A DNA stretch of 64,000 nucleotides, taken from NCBI GenBank assembly GCA_035548515.1, contig DASZSW010000021.1:49085-113084 (forward strand). The letters are read 5' to 3'. The number at the start of each line of letters is the position of its first letter. Within the stretch, counting starts at the first letter, position 1. The stretch is from DASZQY01 sp035548515 (GTDB taxonomy: Bacteria > Pseudomonadota > Alphaproteobacteria > Rhizobiales > Kaistiaceae). A program made the translations under genes and the position numbers. This document shows, in pieces, positions 43,138 through 50,885 of the stretch. The notes beneath the pieces were generated by a model. It was not told the DNA's origin. It saw only the letters and a program-made list of their open reading frames with translations, and did not search any database.

Positions 43138-44369
43138 CTCTGACCCGTTTCTCCCTCCGTCGGCTTCTCCCGCTGGTTCTTGCTGCCGTTGCGACGATCG
43201 GCGCAACCACCGCGGCTGGCGCAATGTCGCCGGATGAGCGCGCCAAGCTCGATCTCAGCGGCTACACCGTCCAGCACCCCGGCGCCGGATATTTCGACCT
43301 GGCCGCCCGCAAGGCATACGTCGCGGCCACGGATGATCGCCTCATCCGCAAGGAGGTTGAGAAACTGCGCCGCGGCGTGAGCTGCAAGCAGTACCTGCAG
43401 GCGCCGCCGATCAAGGGTGACCTGCTCGTACCGATGCTTTATCGCGATCCGCAAGGCTGGAAGGTCGCCGCCAAGCCGTTTCTCGATTTCGAGGATGCTG
43501 TGAGCAGCCTCGCCGCTGCCCAGTTCGTCGCTGCCGATGCCACCAACGGCAAGTGCTTGCTAGACGTTCTCGGCCGCTGGGCAAAGGAGGGCGCCTTCCT
43601 CGACCTTAAATTCGCCAGCCAGGAGGGTCTGCAGACCTGGTTCCAGACGGAAGGCTCGCTGCTGGCCGCCGCCCTCGCCTACTCCATCGTCAGGGATCAG
43701 GTGCCCGGCGCGAATGACCAGAAAAAGGCGATCGAAAACTGGCTGGTCGCGGTAGCCCAGCACCATCTCGGCCGCACGATTTATTCCGATGACGGCAGCT
43801 GCTGTAACAACCACTTCTACCGCCGCGCCGCCTATGCCGCCGCCATCGGCGTTCTGGTCAACGACGACACGCTCTTCCGCTTCGGCATGAGCGCGATCTA
43901 CTCCGCCCTCAGTGAAGCGAACCCGGATGGCTCGCTGCCGCGCGAGATGCTGCGCGGCCAGTTGGCCGCCCGCTACCAGAACTACGCCACGATGTATCTG
44001 GTCTTCATTGCGCAGATCGCGCGCATGCAGGGCTACGACATGTTCGCGCTCAACGTGAATGGCCGCCGTCTCGACGACATCGTTGGCATGGCGATCCGCA
44101 TGCTCAAGGACCCTCAGCTCGCCGCGGCCCAGTCCGGTTCAGGCAGCCAGCAGACGGATTTCAGCCGCCAGAACCAGTACCTCGCATGGCTCGCGATGCT
44201 TCCCGGCCTCGACAGCCATGCCACCGGCGCCGCCGACGTCGTCCCCGCCGATCGCCCCCTCTACAACCGCAGCCTCGGCGGTTTCCTGACCCTGTATTTC
44301 GCCCCGCCGCCCGCCAAGACGTCGGCGAACGCAAATTCGGCGAAAACCCCAACAAAACCTCAAGGTTAA
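43134..44369 (+). CDS. AlgL-type alginate (poly-mannuronate) lyase
   Basis: A 411-residue protein with a signal peptide (residues 1-30) and an alpha-toroid of the PL5 alginate lyase family. CCNNHFYRRAAYAAAIGVLVNDD gives the NNH motif with His227. LPREMLRGQLAARYQNYATMYL gives Arg274 and Tyr281. The His-to-Tyr (54 residues) and Arg-to-Tyr (7) spacings equal those of Pseudomonas AlgL (His202, Arg249, Tyr256). It would cleave polymer lost in the periplasm or trim chains. It overlaps the Alg44-like gene by ATGA and ends the cassette 61 bp before ftsK. Confidence 0.85.
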   Translation: MTLTRFSLRRLLPLVLAAVATIGATTAAGAMSPDERAKLDLSGYTVQHPGAGYFDLAARKAYVAATDDRLIRKEVEKLRRGVSCKQYLQAPPIKGDLLVPMLYRDPQGWKVAAKPFLDFEDAVSSLAAAQFVAADATNGKCLLDVLGRWAKEGAFLDLKFASQEGLQTWFQTEGSLLAAALAYSIVRDQVPGANDQKKAIENWLVAVAQHHLGRTIYSDDGSCCNNHFYRRAAYAAAIGVLVNDDTLFRFGMSAIYSALSEANPDGSLPREMLRGQLAARYQNYATMYLVFIAQIARMQGYDMFALNVNGRRLDDIVGMAIRMLKDPQLAAAQSGSGSQQTDFSRQNQYLAWLAMLPGLDSHATGAADVVPADRPLYNRSLGGFLTLYFAPPPAKTSANANSAKTPTKPQG

Positions 44370-44430
44370 GGCCAGCTTTACTTCCCCTCGCTAGGGTCGT
44401 CCGAGTCCCCCGTAGAGCTCGGATCGGCCC

Positions 44431-47052
44431 ATGCGTACCTCACCGCGTACAACTACCCGCTCGCTGCCGTTTTCCCTCGCCGCTGACGGCACGATCCGCC
44501 GCCTCATCCGCCGAAATCTGAGCGCGATCCTGGGCCTGTCGGTGCTGGCGCTGGCCGCCGCCTTTGCCGCCAGCCTCGCCACCTGGGCGGTGGATGATCC
44601 GAGTTTCAGCCACGCCACCGACCACGGCACCCGCAACATCCTGGGCTTCCCCGGCGCCGTCATCGCCGATCTCCTGACCCAGCTCCTCGGCCTCGCCTCT
44701 TCGCTGTTCCTGCTCCCGCCCGTCGTCTGGGCCTGGCGCGCGGTGTTTGCGAATCCCAGCCGGCTCAACTGGAAGACGCTGATCACCTGGCTGCTGGCGA
44801 CCCTCTCCGGCAGTATCACCCTGGCCAGCCTGCCGGCGCCCAATTCATGGCCCCTGCCGACGGGCCTCGGCGGCGTCATCGGCGATCTGCTGCTGAAGCT
44901 GCCGGCCGCGATCATCGGCCACGAGCCCGTGCGCCTCTCGGCTTTGGCTACCGGCGTCGCCTTCGCCGCTCTCACGCTGCTATTCGCACTCCACGCCTGC
45001 GGCCTGATCCTCCAGTTCAACCGCGGCGCTTCGGATGAAGATACTGTGCCGGCCGTGCGCCCGTCAGCCCGCGTCACCGTCACCGATGATGATGATGAAT
45101 TCGACGACGAGGACGAAGACGCCGATATGGACGCCGACGATGCCGATGGCGACGAGGACGGCGACGGCGACGAAGACGACGACGATCGGCCCTCGCGCCT
45201 CGCGATTTTCGCCGGCATCCTCACTCACGTCGGCATGAGCCTCGCGGCCTCGATGCGCCGCCGCCTGTTGAACCGCCGCCGCTCCGCCCTGCGCGCCATG
45301 ATCGACGAGGACGCCTTCCGCGCCGGCCGCATCGAGCCGCGCATGGGCGCCGACGGCGACTGGCATGCCGCCGAGCCGGATATGGACGTCGACATGGACG
45401 AGGATGACGCCGATCTCCCCGAAATGGAGATGGACGAGGATGAAGCGCCCGTCGCGCCGCGCAAGAAGAAGGCGAAGCCGGCGGCTCCCGCCGTCAAGAA
45501 ATCCAAGGCCTACAAGGCGCCGAAGTTCGAGCTGCCGCCGGTGGAGTTGCTCGCCGAACCGAAGGCCAGCGACCGCAAGTCGACCATCACGCCCGCTCAG
45601 CTCGAGGCCAACGCCCGCGCGCTGGAAAGCGTCCTCGACGACTTCGGCGTCAAGGGTGAGATCATCAACGCCCACCCGGGCCCTGTCGTCACGCTCTACG
45701 AGCTGGAGCCCGCGCCCGGCATCAAGTCGGCCCGCGTCATTGGCCTTGCCGACGACATCGCCCGCTCGATGTCGGCCATCGCCTGCCGCGTCGCCGTCAT
45801 CCCCGGCAAGAACGCCATCGGCATCGAGTTGCCCAACGCCAAGCGCGAGACGGTCTTTCTGCGCGAACTGCTCGCGGCCCAGGACTTCGCCGATTCCAAG
45901 GCGAAACTCGGCCTCTGCCTCGGCAAGAACATCGGCGGCGAGCCGGTGATCGCCGATCTCGCCCGCATGCCCCACCTGCTCGTCGCCGGCACCACCGGCT
46001 CGGGCAAGTCGGTGTCCATCAACACCATGATCCTGTCGCTGCTCTACAAGTGGACGCCGGCCGAGTGCCGCATGATCATGATCGACCCGAAGATGCTCGA
46101 GCTGTCCATCTACGACGGCATCCCGCACCTCCTCACGCCCGTCGTCACCGATCCCAAGCAGGCCGTCGTCGCGCTGAAGTGGACCGTGCGCGAGATGGAA
46201 GACCGGTATCGCAAGATGTCCAAGCTCGGCGTGCGCAACGTCGATGGCTACAACGCCCGCGTCGCCCAGGCACTGGCCAAGGGCGAGACGCTCTACCGGA
46301 CGATCCAGACCGGCTTCGACAAGGAGAGCGGCGAGGCCGTCTACGAGAAGGAAGCCCTGTCGCTCGACCCAATGCCCTACATCGTCGTCATCATCGACGA
46401 GATGGCCGACCTGATGATGGTCGCCGGCAAGGATATCGAAGGCGCCGTGCAGCGCCTGGCCCAGATGGCCCGCGCCGCCGGCATCCACGTCGTGATGGCG
46501 ACGCAACGCCCCTCGGTCGACGTCATCACCGGCACCATCAAGGCGAACTTCCCGACGCGCATCTCCTTCCAGGTGACGTCGAAGATCGACAGCCGCACGA
46601 TCCTCGGCGAGCAGGGCGCCGAGCAGCTACTCGGCCAGGGCGACATGCTCTACATGGCCGGCGGCGGCCGCATCACCCGCGTCCACGGCCCCTTCGTCTC
46701 CGACAAGGAAGTCGAGGAGATCGTCGCCCACCTCAAGTCGCAGGGCGCCCCTGAGTACCTGACGGCCGTCACCGTCGACACCGACGCGGAGTCCGGCGAG
46801 GGTGGCGATGGCGCGCTGTTCGACGGCGAGGGCGGCGAGGAAGGGAACGACCTCTACGACAAGGCTGTCGCCATCGTCTTGCGCGACCGTAAGGCGTCCA
46901 CCAGCTATATCCAGCGCCGTCTTGGCATCGGCTACAACAAGGCCGCCTCGATCATCGAGAAGATGGAGCACGAGGGCGTCGTCGGCCCGGCCAACCACGC
47001 CGGCAAGCGCGATATCCTGGTGCCGGAAGACGAGGAGGCGGCGTTCCGCTAA
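44431..47052 (+). CDS. ftsK: DNA translocase FtsK
   Basis: FtsK pumps chromosomes through the division septum and aids dimer resolution. The 873-residue protein has four N-terminal transmembrane helices (about 30-190), a linker with long acidic runs (about residues 219-252 and 316-340), the motor domain with Walker A GTTGSGKS near 520 and Walker B VVIIDEMADLMM, and the C-terminal gamma winged helix (LYDKAVAIVLRDRKASTSYIQRRLGIGYNKAASIIEKME). The highly acidic linker is unusual. It follows the polysaccharide cassette and precedes lolA. Confidence 0.97.
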   Translation: MRTSPRTTTRSLPFSLAADGTIRRLIRRNLSAILGLSVLALAAAFAASLATWAVDDPSFSHATDHGTRNILGFPGAVIADLLTQLLGLASSLFLLPPVVWAWRAVFANPSRLNWKTLITWLLATLSGSITLASLPAPNSWPLPTGLGGVIGDLLLKLPAAIIGHEPVRLSALATGVAFAALTLLFALHACGLILQFNRGASDEDTVPAVRPSARVTVTDDDDEFDDEDEDADMDADDADGDEDGDGDEDDDDRPSRLAIFAGILTHVGMSLAASMRRRLLNRRRSALRAMIDEDAFRAGRIEPRMGADGDWHAAEPDMDVDMDEDDADLPEMEMDEDEAPVAPRKKKAKPAAPAVKKSKAYKAPKFELPPVELLAEPKASDRKSTITPAQLEANARALESVLDDFGVKGEIINAHPGPVVTLYELEPAPGIKSARVIGLADDIARSMSAIACRVAVIPGKNAIGIELPNAKRETVFLRELLAAQDFADSKAKLGLCLGKNIGGEPVIADLARMPHLLVAGTTGSGKSVSINTMILSLLYKWTPAECRMIMIDPKMLELSIYDGIPHLLTPVVTDPKQAVVALKWTVREMEDRYRKMSKLGVRNVDGYNARVAQALAKGETLYRTIQTGFDKESGEAVYEKEALSLDPMPYIVVIIDEMADLMMVAGKDIEGAVQRLAQMARAAGIHVVMATQRPSVDVITGTIKANFPTRISFQVTSKIDSRTILGEQGAEQLLGQGDMLYMAGGGRITRVHGPFVSDKEVEEIVAHLKSQGAPEYLTAVTVDTDAESGEGGDGALFDGEGGEEGNDLYDKAVAIVLRDRKASTSYIQRRLGIGYNKAASIIEKMEHEGVVGPANHAGKRDILVPEDEEAAFR

Positions 47053-47115
47053 CGCCGCCAATCCGCCACAGAACCCGGCGAAGTCTCGGGCGTTGTGGTA
47101 CCCAAAGGAACCCGT

Positions 47116-47835
47116 GTGACCTTGTCCAAGGCCTCAATCATTGCCCTTGCCGCGCTCCTCGCGGCCACACCGGTGCTCGCCGCCGGCGATTCCGTGCCGT
47201 TGCCGCATCTGCGCCCAGCGAACGGGCCGAAGGCCAACGCCGGCGCCGCTGCCGCAAGCGCGGTCATCCCGCCAGCGCAGGTCCAGATAGATCCCAATTC
47301 GCCCTTCACGCCCGCACAGCAGGTCGCGCTCGCCAACATCAGCGCCTACTTCAATTCCTTCAGCCTAATGGAAGGCGACTTCATCCAGATCGGCCCCAAC
47401 GGCGAGCAGTCGGAGGGCGTCTTCTTCTTGCGCAAGCCCGGCCGCATCCGCTTCCACTACAATCCGCCGGCGCGCCTCGACGTCATCTCCGATGGCTCTA
47501 CCGTCGCCATCAAGGACGGCAGGAGCGGTACGCAGGACATGTACCCCCTGTCGAAGACGCCGCTCCGCTACCTGCTCGCCGCGAGCATCGACCTGACCTC
47601 GTCCAACCTCGTCAACCAGGTCCAGGAAGAGTCGGACCTGATCATGGTGACGATCGTGCAGCGGGGTGCGTTCGCGGAGGGCACTCTTGTGCTCACCTTC
47701 GACCGCAAAACATACGAGCTGCGTCAGTGGCAGGTCACCGACGCGCAGGGACTGAACACCTCGGTAGCGATCTTCAACACCGTCACCGGCAAGCCGCAAA
47801 ACGATCCGAATCTCTACCGCGTCGTCCCGCAGTAG
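47116..47835 (+). CDS. lolA: LolA-like outer-membrane lipoprotein carrier
   Basis: A 239-residue periplasmic protein. The signal peptide ends near ATPVLAA, and LANISAYFNSFSLMEGDFIQIGPNGEQSEGVFFLRKPGRIRFHYNPP is the LolA half-barrel. YPLSKTPLRYLLAASIDLTSSN and TLVLTFDRKTYELRQWQVTDAQGLNTSVAIFN follow. It shuttles lipoproteins from LolCDE to LolB or its substitute. The GTG at 47116 with AAAGGA six bases upstream is chosen; a GTG at 47095 is in frame. It follows ftsK at 63 bp, the common alphaproteobacterial order. Confidence 0.93.
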   Translation: MTLSKASIIALAALLAATPVLAAGDSVPLPHLRPANGPKANAGAAAASAVIPPAQVQIDPNSPFTPAQQVALANISAYFNSFSLMEGDFIQIGPNGEQSEGVFFLRKPGRIRFHYNPPARLDVISDGSTVAIKDGRSGTQDMYPLSKTPLRYLLAASIDLTSSNLVNQVQEESDLIMVTIVQRGAFAEGTLVLTFDRKTYELRQWQVTDAQGLNTSVAIFNTVTGKPQNDPNLYRVVPQ

Positions 47836-48135
47836 CTGCCGTCTCCAACCCCTTGAAACGCCGGTCCGCATTCCCATCTTTTGTGGCATAGCGGACCGCC
47901 CGATTTCGGTAGCGCCCCCCGTCTCGCCGAGGGCGGTTCGCGAGCGCCGGTGCGTCATGTGTGCCAGGCGCTTGCGCTAACAGCGCACGAGAGCGCCCAG
48001 CTTCCCCCGGAGCTGGGCGCTTTTGCTTTTCACGGTGATGTGAACCAACGCGGCGACGTCTCGCAACGATGAGCACGCACAACGGTCAGTGAATGCGATG
48101 CCTCGGCCCGGCTTCACGGGATGAGCGGCGCGCCC
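47836..48135. other. Intergenic region with one terminator
   Basis: These 300 bases lie between the lolA stop and the convergent cyclic-nucleotide-binding gene. Apart from the hairpin at 47992-48025 I see no gene, RNA or repeat. Short frames here lack ribosome binding sites. Confidence 0.6.
47992..48025 (+). terminator. Rho-independent terminator downstream of lolA
   Basis: AGCGCCCAGCT at 47992-48002 pairs with AGCTGGGCGCT at 48011-48021 around an eight-base loop and is followed by TTTGCTTTT. It lies 157 bp after the lolA stop. Confidence 0.88.
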
Positions 48136-48624
48136 TTACCCCTGCCGCCGTGGCGGCGCCATCTTGTCGATGCGCGCCAATGTCTGCCGCACCTTGGCGA
48201 GATCGAAGATCGTCGCCGTCAACCGCTCCGACAGCATGCGCTGCATCCTGACCGCGATCTGCGGATATTCGCTGAGCATGCGTGTGATCAGCTTGCGGTC
48301 GATTTCGATAACCTGGCTCGGATTGAGCGCCGTCGCCGTCGCGGGCCGCTTCGTCTCGATGAACAGCGCCACCTCGCCGATCAAGGTGCCCGCTTCCGCA
48401 GTCGCGACGACCTCGACCTTGCCGGCATCGCCGACGGTCATCTCGATCTTGCCGCTCGACACGACGTAGCCGCACGGCGCTTTGGCGCCCGCACGGAACA
48501 GCACCTGCCCCGCCACGAGCTCCAGCCGCACAGCGCTGAACGCAATCAGCCGAAGCTGCTCGGTCGGCAGGTCGGCGAACAGCGGCACCCGCTTCAGGAG
48601 GGCGATGTCGCCGTCAAGGCTCAT
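48136..48624 (-). CDS. Cyclic-nucleotide-binding-domain protein
   Basis: A 162-residue Crp-like effector domain without a helix-turn-helix. LLKRVPLFADLPTEQLRLIAFSAV, VLFRAGAKAPCGYVVSSGKIEM, GTLIGEVALFIETKRPATATAL (phosphate-binding-cassette region; the usual RxAxxxA is replaced by RPATATA) and RKLITRMLSEYPQIAVRMQRMLSERL. It starts seven bases after the response-regulator stop, so the two are coupled. Ligand and target are unknown; it probably modulates a partner protein. Confidence 0.88.
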   Translation of the reverse strand: MSLDGDIALLKRVPLFADLPTEQLRLIAFSAVRLELVAGQVLFRAGAKAPCGYVVSSGKIEMTVGDAGKVEVVATAEAGTLIGEVALFIETKRPATATALNPSQVIEIDRKLITRMLSEYPQIAVRMQRMLSERLTATIFDLAKVRQTLARIDKMAPPRRQG

Positions 48625-48631
48625 ACGGCCA

Positions 48632-49315
48632 TCACGGTACGAGCTTGTAGCCGCCGGCTTCCGTCACTAGGAGCTCGGCCTTGGACGGATCGCGCTCGAT
48701 CTTCTGGCGCAGGCGGTAGATGTGCGTCTCGAGCGTGTGCGTCGTGACGCCGGAATTGTAGCCCCACACCTCATGCAGCAGGACATCGCGCGTGATGACC
48801 TTCTCGCCCGCGCGGTAGAGGAACTTGAGGATCGCCGTTTCCTTTTCGGTCAGACGGATCTTGCCGCCCTTGTCGTCGACCAGCATCTTCGCGCTAGGCC
48901 GGAACGTGTAGCGGCCGATCGTGAAGATCGCATCCTCGCTCTGTTCGTGCTGGCGCAGCTGCGCCCGGATGCGGGCGAGCAGCACGGCGAAGCGGAACGG
49001 CTTCGTCACGTAATCGTTGGCGCCGGCTTCCAGCCCGAGGATGGTGTCCGACTCCGAGTCCTGTCCGGTGAGCATGATGATCGGCGCCTTGAAGCCCGAC
49101 TTGCGCATCAGCTTCACCGCCTCGCGCCCGTCCATGTCGGGGAGGCCAACGTCCATGATCACCAGATCGAGCGGTTCGCTCCGCGAACGCGCGACGCCCT
49201 TCGCGGCGGTCGCGTCCTGCACGACCTCGAATTCCTCGTAGAGCGAGAGTTGCTCGACGAGGCCGTCGCGAAGCACGTCGTCATCATCGACGATAAGAAT
49301 TCTGCGTGCGGGCAT
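48632..49315 (-). CDS. OmpR/PhoB-family response regulator
   Basis: A 227-residue two-component regulator. The receiver domain (RILIVDDDDVLRDGLVEQL, VIMDVGLPDMDG with phospho-acceptor Asp55, IIMLTGQDSESD, ANDYVTKPFR with the conserved Lys) precedes an OmpR winged helix (LTEKETAILKFLYRAGEKVITRDVLLHEVWGYNSGVTTHTLETHIYRLRQKIE). No sensor kinase is adjacent. It is co-transcribed with the cyclic-nucleotide-binding protein, suggesting that a second-messenger input meets the same circuit. The regulon is unknown. Confidence 0.93.
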   Translation of the reverse strand: MPARRILIVDDDDVLRDGLVEQLSLYEEFEVVQDATAAKGVARSRSEPLDLVIMDVGLPDMDGREAVKLMRKSGFKAPIIMLTGQDSESDTILGLEAGANDYVTKPFRFAVLLARIRAQLRQHEQSEDAIFTIGRYTFRPSAKMLVDDKGGKIRLTEKETAILKFLYRAGEKVITRDVLLHEVWGYNSGVTTHTLETHIYRLRQKIERDPSKAELLVTEAGGYKLVP

Positions 49316-49450
49316 CTATCCGATCAGCCAGGCGGAGGGTGCCAAAACGGCCGAATCCCTTTGGAATCTTGGTGGGATCAGGTGTAGACCCCAACCGCCG
49401 CGCCATGCAAGGCGGCGCGCCCGTCGTGGCTAACATGAGGTGGGATAAGC

Positions 49451-49966
49451 GTGACTGCGAGAGCCGCCCTTTCCCGCCTTCTCGTCCTCCCCGGCGGGAC
49501 CCTGACCGCTGGCCCGCTCCATGCCCGCTGTGCCGTTGGCCGGGGCGGCATAACCAGCGCGAAACGCGAGGGTGACGGCGCTACGCCCCGCGGCCGTTTC
49601 CGCCTGCTTGCGGCAATGTATCGCCCCGACCGCGTCGCCCGTCCGGTAACGTACCTTCCGCTGACGCCGATCGACCCGGACGCCGGCTGGTGCGACGACC
49701 CCGCCGACAGAAACTATAACCGCGCCGTCCGCCTGCCCTATCCCGCCAGACACGAACAGATGTGGCGCAAGGATCACCTCTACGACGTCGTCATCGTGCT
49801 CGACTACAACATCGATCCCGTAGTGCCCGGCGCCGGCAGCGCCATCTTCCTCCACTTGGGTTCACCCGGCCTTGTTCCGACGTCGGGATGCGTCACCGTC
49901 TCGATGGAAACGATGCTGAAGCTGCTACCGCACCTCGCGACGACGACTGTCGTAGACATTCGCTGA
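49451..49966 (+). CDS. L,D-transpeptidase (YkuD domain)
   Basis: A 171-residue YkuD-domain protein. SAIFLHLGSPGLVPTSGCVTVSMETM holds the catalytic His135 and the SGC triad at 145-147 with Cys147, the HxnSxGC signature. The family makes 3-3 cross-links in peptidoglycan or attaches lipoproteins to it. No clear signal peptide is visible, so export or a cytoplasmic origin is unclear. It is divergent from the response regulator and ends before the inverted repeat shared with yggS. Confidence 0.9.
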   Translation: MTARAALSRLLVLPGGTLTAGPLHARCAVGRGGITSAKREGDGATPRGRFRLLAAMYRPDRVARPVTYLPLTPIDPDAGWCDDPADRNYNRAVRLPYPARHEQMWRKDHLYDVVIVLDYNIDPVVPGAGSAIFLHLGSPGLVPTSGCVTVSMETMLKLLPHLATTTVVDIR

Positions 49967-50006
49967 ACGGTCGCGAGACCCCTCACCTACCTCGCTACGT
50001 TCGGCA

Positions 50007-50091
50007 CCCTCCCCGCAAGGGGGAGGGAAGATCGCGACATATTCTGCAAGCGAGCAGAATGAGGCACCATCCCTCCCCCTTGCGGGGAGGG
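50007..50091. repeat. Long inverted repeat with nested hairpin (REP-like)
   Basis: A 22-bp arm at 50007-50028 (begins CCCTCCCCGCAAGG) is exactly complementary to 50070-50091. Between them ATTCTGC and GCAGAAT at 50041-50060 form a smaller hairpin. The GGGGAG-type arms are common in alphaproteobacterial intergenic DNA. It lies between convergent genes (L,D-transpeptidase and yggS), so it may also act as a terminator, though no T-run follows. Confidence 0.85.
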
Positions 50092-50121
50092 GGACCGCCG
50101 AAGGCGGTGGGTGGGGTTGCA

Positions 50122-50787
50122 CTACGCTACCGGCGGTCGATCCCCAAACACCGCTGACCCAACCCGCACGTCCGTCGCGCCCATCGCGATCGCCGTCTCG
50201 AAATCGCCACTCATCCCCATCGACAGCGACGCTAGTCCAAGCCGTCGCGCAATCTTCGACAAAAGCGCAAAGTGCGGCGCCGCGACAGCATCCACCGGCG
50301 GGATACACATCAGCCCATCGATGTTGAGCCCATGCACCTCCCGGCACCGTGCCACGAATGTATCGACGTCGCCGGGCGCAACGCCCGCCTTCTGCGGCTC
50401 CTCGCCCGTGTTGACCTGCACCAGCAACCGCAGCGACCGTCCCTGCTTCCGCATCTCGGCCGCCACCGCCCCGGCAATCTTGTCGCGGTCGATGGTGTGG
50501 ATCGCGTCGAACAGCGCCACCGCGTCCGCCGCCTTGTTAGACTGCAGGGGCCCAATCAGGTGTAGCTCCATCCCGGGCACCCTCAGCGAGGGCCACTTCC
50601 CCTCCGCCTCCTGAACGCGGTTCTCGCCAAACGCGAGTTGGCCGGCCTCGAGCACCGGCCGGACGTCCTCCGGTCCGAAAGTCTTGGACACTGCGATCAG
50701 CTTCACCGAACCGATCGCCCGCCCCGCCGCCTTCTCGGCGGCAGCGATCCGGCGGCGAACCTCGGCAAGATTGGCGGCAGCGCTCAT
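50122..50787 (-). CDS. YggS-family pyridoxal-phosphate homeostasis protein
   Basis: A 221-residue PLP-binding protein of the YggS/PROSC family, which buffers PLP and affects amino-acid balance but has no known catalysis. KLIAVSKTFGPEDVRPVLEAGQLAFGENRVQEAEGKW contains Lys35, the PLP-binding lysine. HLIGPLQSNKAADAVALFDAIHTIDRDK, LLVQVNTGEEPQKAGVAPGD and SMGMSGDFETAIAMGATDVRVGSAVFG complete the barrel. The ATG at 50787 is chosen because the longer frame begins with an unrelated basic stretch. It is divergent from leuS. Confidence 0.95.
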   Translation of the reverse strand: MSAAANLAEVRRRIAAAEKAAGRAIGSVKLIAVSKTFGPEDVRPVLEAGQLAFGENRVQEAEGKWPSLRVPGMELHLIGPLQSNKAADAVALFDAIHTIDRDKIAGAVAAEMRKQGRSLRLLVQVNTGEEPQKAGVAPGDVDTFVARCREVHGLNIDGLMCIPPVDAVAAPHFALLSKIARRLGLASLSMGMSGDFETAIAMGATDVRVGSAVFGDRPPVA

Positions 50788-50885
50788 GCCGCGCGCATAT
50801 AGCACTGCCCGCCCGGTTGACCGAACCCCACGATTCTGGTGAAGGTCCGCCACCACAATTCCCGGCCGAAACTCAAGAGAATCCC

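Noticed and set aside
44366..44380. CtrA-like TTAA-N7-TTTA ahead of ftsK
   Set aside because: One mismatch from TTAA-N7-TTAA, overlaps the algL-like 3' end, and such half-matches are expected by chance.
45064..46506. A 480-codon antisense frame within ftsK
   Set aside because: Its His/Asp-rich composition mirrors the ftsK codon pattern, and it has no ribosome binding site or family motif.
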